In this document: positions 43,675-55,239 of the stretch, in pieces
Position numbering within the stretch: position 1 is the first letter of the stretch
Layout: every line of letters starts with the position of its first letter
From: Xenopus tropicalis
Taxonomy: Eukaryota; Chordata; Amphibia; Anura; Pipidae
Length of the DNA: 64,000 bases
Assembly (NCBI RefSeq): GCF_000004195.4
Contig: NC_030678.2
Span: forward strand, 76,071,404-76,135,403
Direction of reading: 5' to 3'
Position numbers and translations under genes: made by a program
Notes under the pieces: generated by a model
What the model saw: only the letters and a program-made list of their open reading frames with translations
Database searches by the model: none
Told to the model about the DNA's origin: nothing

Positions 43675-46600
43675 TATTTTTATTCGACTCGGTGGAGTGG
43701 ACCTACCTGTGGGCTGTGCTCTCTAAATTTGGCTTTGGGCCCAATTTTATAAAATGGATCCACATGCTATATCAGAAACCTACAGCTAAGGTTAAGGCAA
43801 AAGGAATAACATGAAACCCCTTTCCACTCACACGAGACACTAGACAGGGATGCCCACTCTCACCCCTATTGTTCGCCCTGGCCATCTTAATTAGACAAAC
43901 CACGGCACTGGAAGGTTGGCGATTGGGACCATTAGAGGAAAGAGTCTCCTTATATGCAGACGACCTGCTGGTCTACTTGGCAGACACAGGCCCCTCATTA
44001 ACTAACTACATTAGCCAATATCACAACACATTCTGATTTGCAAGTTAATTGGGATAAATCTGCCTTGATGCATGTAGACCCGACTCCCCTCCCTGCTCTA
44101 CCACAAGATATCCCCGTAATGACGGTAGACTCATTTAAGTACTTGGGAATCCAAATCCACCTAGACCTAAGCACCTATATGGCAAGAAACCTTGATCCAA
44201 TCATATCCTCCCTAAATAATATCCTACCCATGTGGTCTAAACTTCCCTTAACACTTTGGGGGAAAGTTAACATCTTTAAGATGATTTACCTGCCACGCTT
44301 TTTATATACATTCCACAATTCTCCTATCCACATCCCAAAAAGCTGCTTTAAAGCCATTAACCAGATCCTAATACATTTTATATGGGGAGGCAAAACCCCT
44401 AGAATTGCTTGGAAGAAACTAACCCCCCCCCCCCCCCTCTTATACCTCTACTACCTAGCTAGTCAGCTGCACTATATTACATGGTGGTTTGACCCCGACC
44501 CATACAACCCAAATATGAATCTGCAAGCAGTAACAGTAGGGTCACTGGAGGGCCTTAGACCACAAAAACCTTCCAGCGGTAATGGCAACTCCGAGGAGAG
44601 CCTGGAACCTAGCACTCAAGATGTCTCCACAACACTCCCCAACTTTAAAGGAGACATATTACATCATACTAATTTTTTGGTAATATATTCCCCTTTCTCT
44701 AAAATGTATAGTGCTTCTGTAAGCGAAGGTTTTAAAAATGTTTTACCTGTTAAAAATGTAATTATACTAAAGCTGCAGAGAGATCCTTTCTCCTCTGTGT
44801 CTGACACAGAGGCTTGGGCGTGTCCTCTCATTCTTCCTCAGGAAGTGATCATAACTTGAGTGACATTTAGAACTCTAAACTATTAACCTTTTTTCACATA
44901 AATAAAAAGTTTGTCCCCCTGCCTGCATCCCCCTCAGCTAATTGTGTCCTCCTTCCCCTTATAGCCGTTTTGTCCTTCTCCCCCAGAGCCTTTCTGTTCT
45001 GCTTCCCACAAGAGCCTCCTTCTTCCCTGTGAGAGCTGCTCTGTCCTGCTTCCCCCGAGAGCCTTTCGTAACTTCTGACAGCTGCCCCTGCACTACTTAT
45101 AAGGAATGTTCGGCTCTGTGCTTCTTTCTGATAAAGGAGCACACAGCCGAACATTCCTTATAAGAAGCACAGGGACAGCTGTCAGAAGTTAAGAACGGCT
45201 CTCACAGGGGAGAAGGATGGAAAGGGGTGGGGGAAAGGATGGAATGTCTCTTAGGGAAAGCAGGGTACAACGCAGCGGTGGCAGGTAAGAGGCAATCAGG
45301 GCTGGCTAGCTTGCAGGTGTGTGATTGAGGGTGGGGATCTATGTGCGAGTAAATGCTGATTGCTCACAGCCAAACTGACGTCACTAGAAACCCCTCCCTC
45401 CCCTCAAAGCCCAAGCCCTCAGTAACTGGGCCCGCTGTAGCTAATGAAGCTATGAGAGCCGGCGGCTCTGTAGAAAACTGCACAGAATCTTAAACGGGAA
45501 GTCCAGGATATGGACGTAACGCGAGCAGTTTTTGGCCAGTTTCTTGAAAGTTTGACCTGAAATGTACAAATAAAAGCCAATTCCTTCTATTTTACACTAC
45601 AAAACATACATTAATGCACTCTGAAAAATGATGGTATATGTCCCCTTTAACACCCAACATACCCCTATGGGCAAACTCTCGACTCCCCCACTTCTATAAG
45701 TTCCCTGATTTCTTGTACTGGCCTCGCAAACAGGTCAGGCATCTGCAGGACACACTTGATGGCTCTACATTAGGAACATATGAGTTCTTTAAAGAGAAAC
45801 TTGCAGAACCCACTCTCTCCCAATTCCGATACTTCCAATTTAGGCAGGTATTTCAAGCACAGTTCGGTGGAGTGGATATACAAACCTCCCAACCACAGTT
45901 TGAAACTGCACTCTGGTCCCCCACTTTAACCAAACCTATATCAACATCGTATAAAACTCTACTACAAACAACTCCATCCCCATTCAAAACAGCACACCGC
46001 AAATGGTTGTCCAATGTCCCAGACCTTACAGAGGAGTACTGGGAAGAAGCAACAGACAGAGGGTATTACTTATTTTCAGTAAGAGACAAACTTGTCCAAT
46101 TTAAATGGCTGCACCAATTTTATCTCACGCCTATACGACTGAGGTCCATGGGACACAACCCCGATGCACGATGCCATAGATGTGGAATGGAGGAGGCAAA
46201 TTTCTTACACATGACCTGGTCGTGCCCACAGGTAGCCAAATTTTGGTCTGAGGTTATGCGTGTTTTAGCAGACAAACTAGAATTCCCCAAAATTCTGACA
46301 CCCCAGGTGTGTATACTGGGAATCCTGGATGAATTAATAACTACCAACCATGCTAGAACCAGATATAGGACACTCCTATACTACGCAAGGAAAATCATTG
46401 CAATAGCTTGGATGGGACCTGAACTTCCTACAGTTCAAAACTGGATCACCCTGGTAAATCAAGTTTTGCCCCTCATTAAACTAGCCAGAGGTTCCAAAAA
46501 GAAATTTGAGAAAATTTGGAGCCCATGGTGGGAGGCAGGCCTAGGTGGACAAGGTACCTTGACATAAAATGCAATACCCCAATTTGCACATGCAGATGAC

Positions 46601-46895
46601 CTTAATTCCCTAACTAAAATCCTCATGCAACAATCCCTTTAAAAACGTCCGCACTACCTGCAAAACCTAGTATAATATAATTGAATTGATCAGCGCTGTA
46701 CAATTGTAATCTTTGTCATACCAACCGAACCTATTTTATTATATTACTTTTGTCATAACAAAACTGAAACATGTTTAATATGTTACCGCAATACTGTAAC
46801 CTGTGGTATGTAATCTCCCTTCCTATTTTTTTTTCTCTTTTCTTGTTGTTTTTGTTTCATGTATGTTATATAAAACAATAAAAAGATAAACTATA
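43675..46895 (+). pseudogene. 5'-truncated L1/Tx1-type LINE, ORF2 relic, split by a MITE
   Basis: Homology starts inside the reverse transcriptase at FDSVEWTYLW, then GFGPNFIKWIHMLY, TRQGCPLSPLLFALA (43838 on) and the catalytic SLYADDLLVYL (43951 on). Next come FKYLGIQIHLDL and LPLTLWGKVNIFKMIYLPRF (44038-44440). After the MITE at 44645-45650 the C-terminal part resumes (45655-46563) with the L1-type zinc knuckle CHRCGMEEANFLHMTWSC. Breaks: stop at 43812, a frame change near 44030, an 11-C run at 44421-44436, and the MITE. No endonuclease domain. The 3' UTR ends in an A-rich AATAAAAAGATAAAC tail. Confidence 0.9.
44645..45650. mobile_element. 1-kb TTAA-type MITE inside the LINE
   Basis: TTAAAGGAGACATATTACAT at the left; ATATGTCCCCTTTAA at the right; TTAA on both sides. 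The interior is a large imperfect palindrome about 45000-45225: ATAAGGAATGTTCGGCTCTG against its complement CAGCCGAACATTCCTTAT, extended outward by CTTCTGACAGCTG / CAGCTGTCAGAAG. Same ends as 12257-12779. Confidence 0.9.
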
Positions 46896-47565
46896 AAAAA
46901 ATATATATTTTTATTGATTTTTCACAATATGATTATGCTCATACTCAGTGATTGCTATTAGGAAAGAGATTGATAATAAGAGAAAAAAGAAATGAGTTGA
47001 ACAGAACAACCCTTTTTCTAACTTTTGTGAGTATACACACTCACTCCCAATATACATTACATACAACACATAATTACATTAAATCCGTTAAATAAAGAGA
47101 TTGCATAGGATTCTCAAAGGTGTAGTCCACCTAACAAACATTTTTTGTCTCAGTTTAATTTGAAAAATATACACCAGAAAAACACTGCTCTTTTATTTTT
47201 CTCATGCTGCTGATAAATGGTGAGTCAGCACTTACTGAGCTGTTACTGGGAGTGCAGAAAAAAATTTGGTAAAAAAATACAACATTTTGTACATTGTAGG
47301 TATGTTCAAAATGCATCATTTCTGGTATACTAATTGAAAACAAATGAGCTAACAAAATATTTGGAATGTGAATTGCTTTTTTAGGGTCCTGCCAACTTTC
47401 TACCAGCACTGATTGTGGGAAAACATAGGGCTACTAAGCAATGAATATGTGATACCTCTGATTTCTTACCGAGGTAAGAAATCAAAATGGTCCCATGTGC
47501 CATTAACCTAACAGTCTATAAAAACTGTCCAGGCTGAAAGATAGTTCCAGTACAATAAGTAGTAC
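46896..47565. other. Unassigned AT-rich DNA after the LINE
   Basis: Starts with TATTTTTATTGATTTTTCAC, which resembles an inverted LINE tail. The window end (63925-64000) has a similar TTTTTATTGATATTTTACA. Nothing else recognised. Confidence 0.4.
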
Positions 47566-48391
47566 TTAAAGGAGAAGGAAAGGTAAAAACTAAGTAAGCT
47601 TTATCAGAAAGGTCTATGGAAATACAGCCATAAGCAAGTCAAAAGAAACAGGATTTTTTGTCTGTTTTCCTCTGCCAGAGACACACAGCTCTCTCCTGCT
47701 CCCCCCTCTTCCTTAGGAATAGGGATCTGAGCCAATCAGCAGGAAGCTTCCTCATAGTCTTACTAACTGTGCATGTACACTGGTCTTGGTCTTATGGAAA
47801 CTTTCTTTTGGCTGATGTCAGACGTGGCGTATTCTCGGCAAGCCATACGCCCCACTACTGTAAATGCGTCCTACCTGTGCCTGCACCCGAATGAATGAGA
47901 TATGCTCAGGTGTAGGCACATGTAGCCGAAATACGCCTAAAAATGTGATACTTTGCATTCTCTCGCATTTTTATGCGTATTTCAGCTACATGTGTGTTCC
48001 CTCTTTACAGGGCTTAGCCCAAAACACCAGACTTGCTAGATGCTTTGCAGTGGGAATCTGACACCTTTCACCAGCTCTTTGCAAAATATTTCCTAGACCC
48101 TAACTATCCACTCCAACTCTAAATGGCGGGTTACCCAGTATGTCACTGCATCCCACCTCTAGAAGCCCTTATAGTATTACTGCAATGAATAACTCTTTAT
48201 ATAATTCTTTGGCTCCATCTAGTGGCCAAAATTAGAAATTGTGTCAGAATTAAAGAATAAGGAAGGAAAGGTTCAATCACCGGGGCATCAGGAGGACCAG
48301 TCCGGGGGACCAGGTAAGTGATTACAATCACTTGGGGGTTCCTAACATTTTGTACCCCCCAATGATTGTACCTTTCCTTCTTTTCCCTTTA
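47566..48391. mobile_element. TTAA-type MITE (GGAGAAGGAAAGG family) with nested palindrome
   Basis: Left TTAAAGGAGAAGGAAAGGTA, right TGTACCTTTCCTTCTTTTCC. The nested part 47815-48005 has GCTGATGTCAGACGTGGCG and complementary arms around ATACGCC/GGCGTAT and TGTAGCCGAAATACGC/GCGTATTTCAGCTACA. Body similar to 61899-62380. Confidence 0.7.
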
Positions 48392-49141
48392 CCTTTTCCA
48401 TCCGCTTTACAATACTGCCACTCAAGTGGTGGGCTAAATCAAGCTTGTTCCCTGTCAAACACAGGGAGATATACCCATGTACCAAATGAAACACATAAGT
48501 TAGTACCTTTTAAGCTACTGTGTAACTGTTTTTTGCTGACTGGAATGTATGTATTGGAGACTGACGAGTATGGAGATTCTCATCTTGCCTCAAGGCTGAA
48601 ATGGCACTGAACTTAATTTTGGGAAAAAATGCTACATGGCTGCACTCCATAATTATGGTCTTTTATATGTTTTTGGAGTGTGGGAGGAAGTGGAGTACCA
48701 GGTAGAAAGTGGTCCACCTGGAGGAAACTAGCACATGGGCAGAACATATATACTACCCAGGTAAGGATCAGTCTCAATTCTGGGTCTTTAGGAAAGGACT
48801 TCTAACCACTGAGGCATGGGCGTCCACAGAAGGGGGCAAGAGGGGGCACTTGCCCCCCCCCTGGAAAAGTAGCAAAAAAACAAAAAAGCCTTACTCCGTT
48901 TCTGCACTGTCCCCTCAAGCCCGTTTTGCTGTGCTCCGATTGGATCTTTCTTCTTGTGGATTCTCCAATCAGAGCACAGCTTCCTTTACAGACAGTAAAA
49001 TTTACCAATCAGAGCACAGATGCGCACAGGGATCGGGAGATTTTGCAAACTGGAAACAGAAATGAAGACTGAAAAGAAGAATCTGCTGCTGTAACTTTAC
49101 CTAAGAACCAACTCTTAACTTTTGCTGCAGTTTTCATCCCA

Positions 49142-49323
49142 CAGGTACTATACCCAGGTACTATACACAGGTACTATACACAGGCACTATACCCAGGTAC
49201 TATACACAGGCACTATACACAGGCACTATACACAGGCACTATACCCAGGTACTATACACAGGTGCTATACCCAGGCACTATACCCAGGTACTATACCCAG
49301 GCGCTATACCCAGGCACTATACA
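49142..49323. repeat. 13-bp minisatellite, about 14 copies
   Basis: Unit ACTATACMCAGGY with variation at two positions. As 13 is not a multiple of 3, one frame cycles through all three unit phases, giving a 13-residue peptide period in the 81-codon frame here. Confidence 0.95.
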
Positions 49324-49719
49324 GTTCTAAAGAATCACTAGCTGACATTAAATTGTTTTTTGCCTGACCTGACATCTATAATAATTTATAATCTATCCCC
49401 TACCCTAACAGATGGAGGGTAAGTTAACTCTTTCCCTCTGAAAAAGCTCATTGTGTGTTTGTATATTTGTTGTTGTTTTTTGCACTTACTATTTTTTTTT
49501 TTTTGTCATTGTTTTGTTCATTTATAGTAAGTTACAGTGGAGCCAATGCTGTGTATCAGTGCCAGTGTTATAGTGCCAGGGCCTGAATATCTGCCATCAG
49601 TACCCACTGCTCCACTGTATATAATGTGCTGGTTTTGTAAATACGGACTGCGTCTCACTGTATATAATGGGGAGTCAGTACCCACTGCCTTTCTTGCTAT
49701 AAAACTAACATAAACACGT

Positions 49720-50115
49720 CTAAAGGGGTGGTTCACTTTTAAGTTAACCTTTAGTATGTTATAAAATGGCCTATTCCTAGCAACTTTGCAATTGGTCTTC
49801 CTAATTAATTTTTTTGAATAATTTGCCTCTGTTCTGCCTCTATACAGATTTCAAATGGGGGCCAAAACATATTGCTCTGTGAGGCTACAATTTTATTATT
49901 ATTATAATTTTGTATTACTTATTTTTCCAAGTAGGCCCCTTAACTATTCATATTCCCATCTCTTGTTTAAACCACTACCTGGTTGCTAGGGTAAATAAGA
50001 CCCTAGCAACCAGATAGCTGCTGAAATACCAAATGGAGAGCTGCTGAACAAAAAGCTAAATAACTGAAAAACCATTAAAAATAAAAGTGAATTCGAATGC
50101 GAACTACCCCTTTAA
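49720..50115. mobile_element. TTAA-type MITE (GGGGTGGTTCAC family)
   Basis: CTAAAGGGGTGGTTCACTTT left (first TTAA base mutated), GAACTACCCCTTTAA right. The centre pair TGGTTGCTAGGGT / ACCCTAGCAACCA forms a stem. Confidence 0.85.
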
Positions 50116-50381
50116 GCTAACTGATCACAAACACAAATGTTTGCAGATCCCCTAACAGAAGTGCACATATGAATACTTTTACATACTAAACATTTTAGGG
50201 TAAAAAAAAAAAATCCCCCCCACCCGCACTTTTGTACAGTATCCCTGGGAGTCAGTGGGAACGGCAAGAGGGTAGTTGGGAGGTTAACTTTTTACGCCAG
50301 CAGCGAATCCACTAAGTGTCACATTAGCTGTAGGTCAGTCTGTGTATAGGCCATCTTTAGCCTCCCCTAGTATCATCCTGC

Positions 50382-50382
50382 A

Positions 50383-50474
<92 letters not shown>
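50382..50474. repeat. A(19)(TA)37 microsatellite in a small inverted repeat
   Basis: Uninterrupted tract bounded by AGTATCATCCTGCA (50369-50382) and its exact complement TGCAGGATGATACT (about 50483-50496). Confidence 0.95.
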
Positions 50475-50477
<3 letters not shown>

Positions 50478-50580
50478 CTGTTGCAGGATGATACTAGCTT
50501 ACTTGCCCCCCCTTGGAAAATTTTCTGCGGACGCCCATGCACTGAGGGATTCTGATACCCATTGTAACAAGCCCAGAAGA

Positions 50581-50845
50581 GGTGTCCTCAAACTTTTTTT
50601 TACCTGTAATTCGCTATCAATGTAAAAAAGAGTTGGGGAGCAATATAAACATGAAAAATGTTCATGGGGGGTGCCAAATATGGGCTGTGACTAGACTACA
50701 GGAGGCTCTGTTTGGCAATACTCATTGTTTTGATGCAACTAAAGCTTGACTTCAAGCCAGGAATTCAAAAATAAGCATCTGCATTGAGGCTTCTGGAAGC
50801 AACATCCAAGGGCTTGGTGAGCAACATGTTGGTTGGGGATCTCTG
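50581..50845. repeat. hAT MITE copy (family of 55821), degraded left end
   Basis: Shares GTTGGGGAGCAATATAAAC, GGAGGCTCTGTTTGGCA, AACATCCAAGGGCTTGGTGA and the right terminus GGTTGGGGATCTCTG with 55821-56128. Confidence 0.75.
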
Positions 50846-50882
50846 GCTTAGACCATCATGAAGCAGGTGGTAATTCCAAAGC

Positions 50883-50965
50883 CAGGCCCGGGGTTTGTGG
50901 CAAGGCCATAAAGGCCCGGGCCTAGGGTGGCTCGAATTCAGGGGTGGCATGCCGCCCAGTCACGC
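50883..50965. repeat. Fragment of the CAGGCCCGG hAT-like MITE (family of 61599)
   Basis: CCAGGCCCGGGGTTTGTGGC through GGCCCGGGCCTAGGGTGGC to TGGCATGCCGCCC, collinear with the left half of 61599-61856. Ends where the Penelope-like sequence begins. Confidence 0.7.
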
Positions 50966-50984
50966 ATCAAGTTTACTAAGTCTA

Positions 50985-51540
50985 AAACAACTGGACTTTT
51001 CTGAGTTTTTCTTGAAAACGTTTCACCACTCATCCGAGTGGCTTCTTCAGTTCAAATGACTGGTAGGGAATTCCCCGGTATTTAAACTCTTGATGGTAGT
51101 AGAGTCACAGACATCCAATCACAATGGTTCCATTGAACTTGTTCAGTTAGGTGTTAGCTGAAACTGACAGGTGTAAGAAGGTATGATCCAATCACAATGG
51201 TACCAAGATTCTCATTGATGAAGGTGTTAATCCTTCAAAGTACATGACTGGAAGTGTGAACTGTTGTGAAACTGCCGGGGTAAGGATGTCAACGTGCCAT
51301 TGTATGTTGGTGACAAGCGATGTCTCAGGCATAAATGGCCTCTTTCACACCTCTTTCAAACCATCTGTCCTCTCGGTCCAAAATATGCACGTTACTGTCC
51401 TCAAAAGAGTGACCTTTTTCTTTGAGGTGTAGATAGACCGCTGAGTCTTGTCTTGAGGAGTTTGCCCGCCTACATCCTTACCCCGGCAGTTTCACAACAG
51501 TTCACACTTCCAGTCATGTACTTTGAAGGATTAGCATTCC
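50985..51540 (-). pseudogene. Penelope-like element relic with GIY-YIG-domain remnant
   Basis: Minus-strand reading about 51448-51320 gives DSAVYLHLKEKGHSFEDSNV, HILDREDRWFERGVKEAIYA then a stop, the C-terminal half of the GIY-YIG endonuclease domain of Penelope/Neptune elements. The 3' region (51060-51000) has the family-typical CTGAAGAAGCCACTCGGATG with GAAACGTTTTCAAG. Two inverted arms (about 51228-51292 and 51470-51535) flank the remnant. No reverse transcriptase remains. Confidence 0.75.
51011..51056 (-). ncRNA. Hammerhead-like motif in the Penelope-like relic (minus strand)
   Basis: Minus strand: CTGAAGA (51050-51044), extra AG, stem II CCACTC/GAGTGG (6 bp, 4-nt loop), T, GAAAC (51024-51020), GTT, then stem I TTCAA (51016-51012) pairing with TTGAA (51055-51051) directly before the CUGA box. 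Stem III has no room for a loop, so this may be a degenerate copy. Hammerhead motifs are known from Penelope-like elements. Confidence 0.5.
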
Positions 51541-54500
51541 TTCCTCCATCCTATGGCTAGAGACCACAGAACAAGTATGTATGCTGTGTAAGGTCCCTAA
51601 TTGTAAGCACTATTTAATTAAAGGTCAATGGTAGCAAAGAGGGTAAAGGTATAATATACTAATATACACTAAATAGCACTGGGGACTAGTGTCTTATTAG
51701 CTAAGATTTGAACTGGAGTCCTGCTTGGGTATAGTTTAGCAGACCTGTACCTGTCCCAGACCCCCCCCCCCCCCCCCAGCAGGAGTCCAACCTTGACCCA
51801 TTGACCCGTGGTTTCTCATATTCATAAGGCAACTGGAACCTGTCCCTAAATAAAATACAGTAGAACCTCCATTTTAAAATTTTCAGGATAAATCGCGCTC
51901 TATGCACTAGTGATGCAGCCCCCCACTTGCCCCGCTCTAGCCCTGTAAAGTTAAGTACAGAGGGGTGAGGGGGTGGCATCACTTCGACTGCCTGAGGGCG
52001 GCAGCAGGATCCAAGACACCTCGTACCTGCCTCCTGCCAATCCCCCCATTCACACCTGCATCATACCCATCTCCCCCCAGCAGGGTACCCACGGACCACA
52101 CGAGTGGGGAGTTAGGGGTTAGGAATAGTCAACAAATCTCCCAGTGAATGAAGCCCAGCTATTAATAACATGGAAAATGCTTCATTAAAAAGTCATGTAG
52201 GAATTGTGTGATTATCTGCAGGCCGAGAATCTGACATTAGACTTCTTTTCACACAGGAAGATAAACGGCGGTCAAAGGTCAAATGCCGTTCCTGGCTCTC
52301 TACAGGACAGTATAATAAAAATCTTATATAAAGAAGGACATTCTTGCCCCTTTGGCTCAGATCAATGGTACTATCTGTTCTTTCATACAATAATCTGGCT
52401 GTTGCTCCTTACAAGATAGACTACCTTGAACTTCTGGTCAAAAAGAAGGTGCAGCATGAAAGCCTGAGGTCTTTGTGCCCAGGGAGTAGCAACATCAAGA
52501 TGCCTGAAAAGCACATGTGAGGTGGTGGCTCACAGAGATTTAGTAATTCCACAATGCACTTTATGTTTTTAGCTGCACTGCTTTTATATGTTCTGCAATG
52601 GCTATGAATTTTTTATAATTCTGGCAGTCGGTTGGGACATAACTCACAGAACTTTTTTTTATCATTTTTACTGTTTATTAATTATGCACTCCCTGTGTGT
52701 CACCTTTACTTTGTTTTATGTACGACTTGTGGGTGCAGTAGACCCATTAGTGCTCTGCCCCACAGACCTAAAGAGGGGCTGTGTGGCTCCTGTTCTCCCT
52801 GGAAATAAGGCTCTGGGAGAAGACTTGGCTGAACCTGGAGGAAAGAGACCCTAGCTGTAAGGGGAAGGAGGGTCTAAAAACCCATTGTGCATTTTGGCCG
52901 GGGGGGGGCGCAGACTCAATTTTTTTCTGAGCCTTCTGGTACACTTAATGTACGTGTGATGCCTTTGCATCTTTGTAACATGAAAGCACTGAATTCTGGC
53001 TTTTAATAAATGTAAAAAAAAAATAAATGTTACAAAGAAATAATTTATTTTTAAAGAAACAGGGCTTTGCCTTTATTCATATTAGTCAAGGACTGGTTTA
53101 GAAAAGATTGCTTTTATGGAGTAAAACAGGCATACGTCTATGCCTGAGAGATTTTATTTACAGCAATAGCTTAGGAAAACCAGACATTTCTTATGATAAT
53201 TTGGCCATTAGAGGGCACAGTTTTAGCTTAATGTTCTGATAAGGTTTCTTTGTTGGAGCACACGCAGCTGCTTTCACTGACAAGCCGAATATGAATGAGA
53301 CGCCTGCAATCTTCCAGAAAGCCTTGTTTTTTCTTGGTTAGAATGTTTTTCCTGTACTTTTCTGCTGGAGCAAATTTTCCTATCAAATAATTAAATAACA
53401 AAAGTAATAATAAAAATAATGAAAATCATAATAAAAAGGAAATACACACAATATTAGAGTGAATGTGAACCTTTAACAAAATGTATTTAGCCAGTCATAA
53501 TGCTTACAGGTTTCAGAAAGAGAATAACTGTTGTTACAAAGGCGTTAATAGATGTTTTTATTCTGATTTTACGTATTGTCTGGTATAGAGATTTTCTTTG
53601 ATTTTCCCCTGTTTGCCTTCTCATTGTTGCAATGCCACGCCTGCTGCTTGTTTCCTGGATTGAATGAGGACTTGTCTCTGAAGCTGTTTGGAATTCAGAC
53701 TATTCTTTCCAAATGTTTCCTCCTATTCATGGCTTTGTACGTGTCTACTAGCCATACCTTTTGTCATTGATTTGTACATATTCCAACAGATTACTCTGGA
53801 ACTGCGTGCCGCAGAAACAAATTTGTTCAGTCAACGTTAATTTATGCCTATTTTTAGAAGCAGCCTACCTATTTAGAGAACTGGTAGATGTCTGATGTTT
53901 AACCTTCTGTTTAACCGTACCCTATAATTATAAAGCTTTTACTTGATTATATTAAGATGTCAATCTTGGTTCAGATTTACACAAAGGTTCTAATAATCCT
54001 TACAACAAAGTTTACCAAACTGTGGGCCTACCTCCATAGGGGGCCTAATGAGTTTTTGGGGACCTGCAAAGAATTTTGTGTAAAAACATTTAATTTACTG
54101 CTTATTCAGACCTACCTTTTTATGGGCAAAATAAAGTTTCATACTATTTCATTTTGCAAGTATTCAGCATCTGCCCATACTGTGAACTTGCCAGTGCCTT
54201 TTGGATGATACTGTCAACTAGGGATGAGTGACAAAAATTTGCCACAGATGAATTCATAGTGAAGTCACTATCTCCTGCTTGTGTTACCAGTCATTTCTGT
54301 CCACAAAGTCTATGCAGGAGATCTCTACTGCTTGGCACAGGCATTGAGAAATGACAGCAATGCTTGTGCCTAGCAGGAGGATGGTCCTGCTCCGCACAAG
54401 CATTGTCCACAGAACCGGCAGTTAGGGCAACTAGGAGATGCAATCAGACTGCATATCTTGCTTGTCCTGGCTGTCAAAGAAAATGGAGGAAAAAATGTCA

Positions 54501-54600
54501 CAATCAATTTGCCCTGAGTATGTATGTAAGTATGAAATCTCCTGGATTTCGTAAACTTATGCGTGAACCTCTGCTGAGACTTGCTCATCACTTCTCTCCT
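51541..54600. other. Intergenic DNA, little recognised
   Basis: Contains a 17-C run (51762-51778), an 8-9 G run near 52900 and a CTCF-like site at 53205-53218. No gene, RNA or intact mobile element was identified. Confidence 0.45.
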
Positions 54601-54782
54601 TACTTTTATAGGAGCTAAAAATGAATTAATATAAAGTTAATCAGGGAGCATCTTTGAGCATGTTTGCAATTTACATTTATTTTCCATTTTGCATTTTTAG
54701 ACTGCTAAAAATATTGACTTAACTGGGAGTCAGCAACCCAAGGATTAACTAAATCCACAAAGTGCATTGACACTGCATAGAC

Positions 54783-55239
54783 CAGTGTTTTTCAACCTTT
54801 TTTGGGCAAAGGCACACTTGTTTCATGAAAAAAATCACGAGGCACACCACCATTAGAAAATGTTAAAAAATTTAACTCTGTGCCCAGCAGCAGTGCCCCC
54901 CTAGTACACTAGTGCCCAGCAGCAGTGCCCCCCTAGTACATTGGTGCCAAGAGCAGTGCCCCCCTAGTACATTGGTGCCCAGCAGCAGTGCCCCCTAGTA
55001 CATTGGTGCCCAGCAGCAGTGCCCCCCTAGTACATTGGTGCCAAGAGCAGTGCCCCCCTAGTACACTGGTGCCCAGCAGCAGTGCCCCCCTAGTACATTG
55101 GTGCCCAGCAGCAGTGCCCCCCTAGTACATTGGTGCCAAGAGCAGTGCCCCCCTAGTACATTGGTGCCCTGCCTACGGCACACCAGGCAACATCTCGCGG
55201 CACACTAGTGTGCCGCGGAACAGTGGTTGAAAAACGCTG
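54783..55239. mobile_element. hAT MITE with exact 8-bp duplication and internal satellite
   Basis: Ends CAGTGTTTTTCAACC and GGTTGAAAAACGCTG, with GCATAGAC on both sides (54775-54782, 55240-55247). The body includes GGCACACCAC / CGGCACACCAGG and the tandem array 54881-55164. Confidence 0.93.
54881..55164. repeat. ~32-bp tandem array, 9 units in an A-A-B higher-order pattern
   Basis: Unit TGCCCAGCAGCAGTGCCCCC + CTAGTACATTGG (A). The B version has TGCCAAGAGCAG. Order A A B A A B A A B, so a ~95-bp trimer is itself repeated three times. Confidence 0.93.

Larger units (their letters stand above)
48815..50539. mobile_element. 1.7-kb hAT-like element with exact 8-bp duplication
   Basis: Inverted ends CATGGGCGTCCACAGAA and TTCTGCGGACGCCCATG, flanked by CACTGAGG at 48807-48814 and 50540-50547. 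The interior holds a 13-bp minisatellite (49142-49323), a TTAA MITE (49720-50115) and a hairpin-bounded A(n)(TA)n tract. No transposase frame, so non-autonomous. Confidence 0.85.

Noticed and set aside
44894..45163. Opposed frames in the LINE-embedded MITE
   Set aside because: They lie in its palindromic centre; neither shows a domain.
49122..49367. Repetitive 81-codon frame with 13-residue period
   Set aside because: Arises from the 13-bp minisatellite; no coding signs beyond the absence of stops.
54881..55164. Possible CRISPR array
   Set aside because: Direct repeats without unique spacers, in a vertebrate genome inside a hAT MITE.
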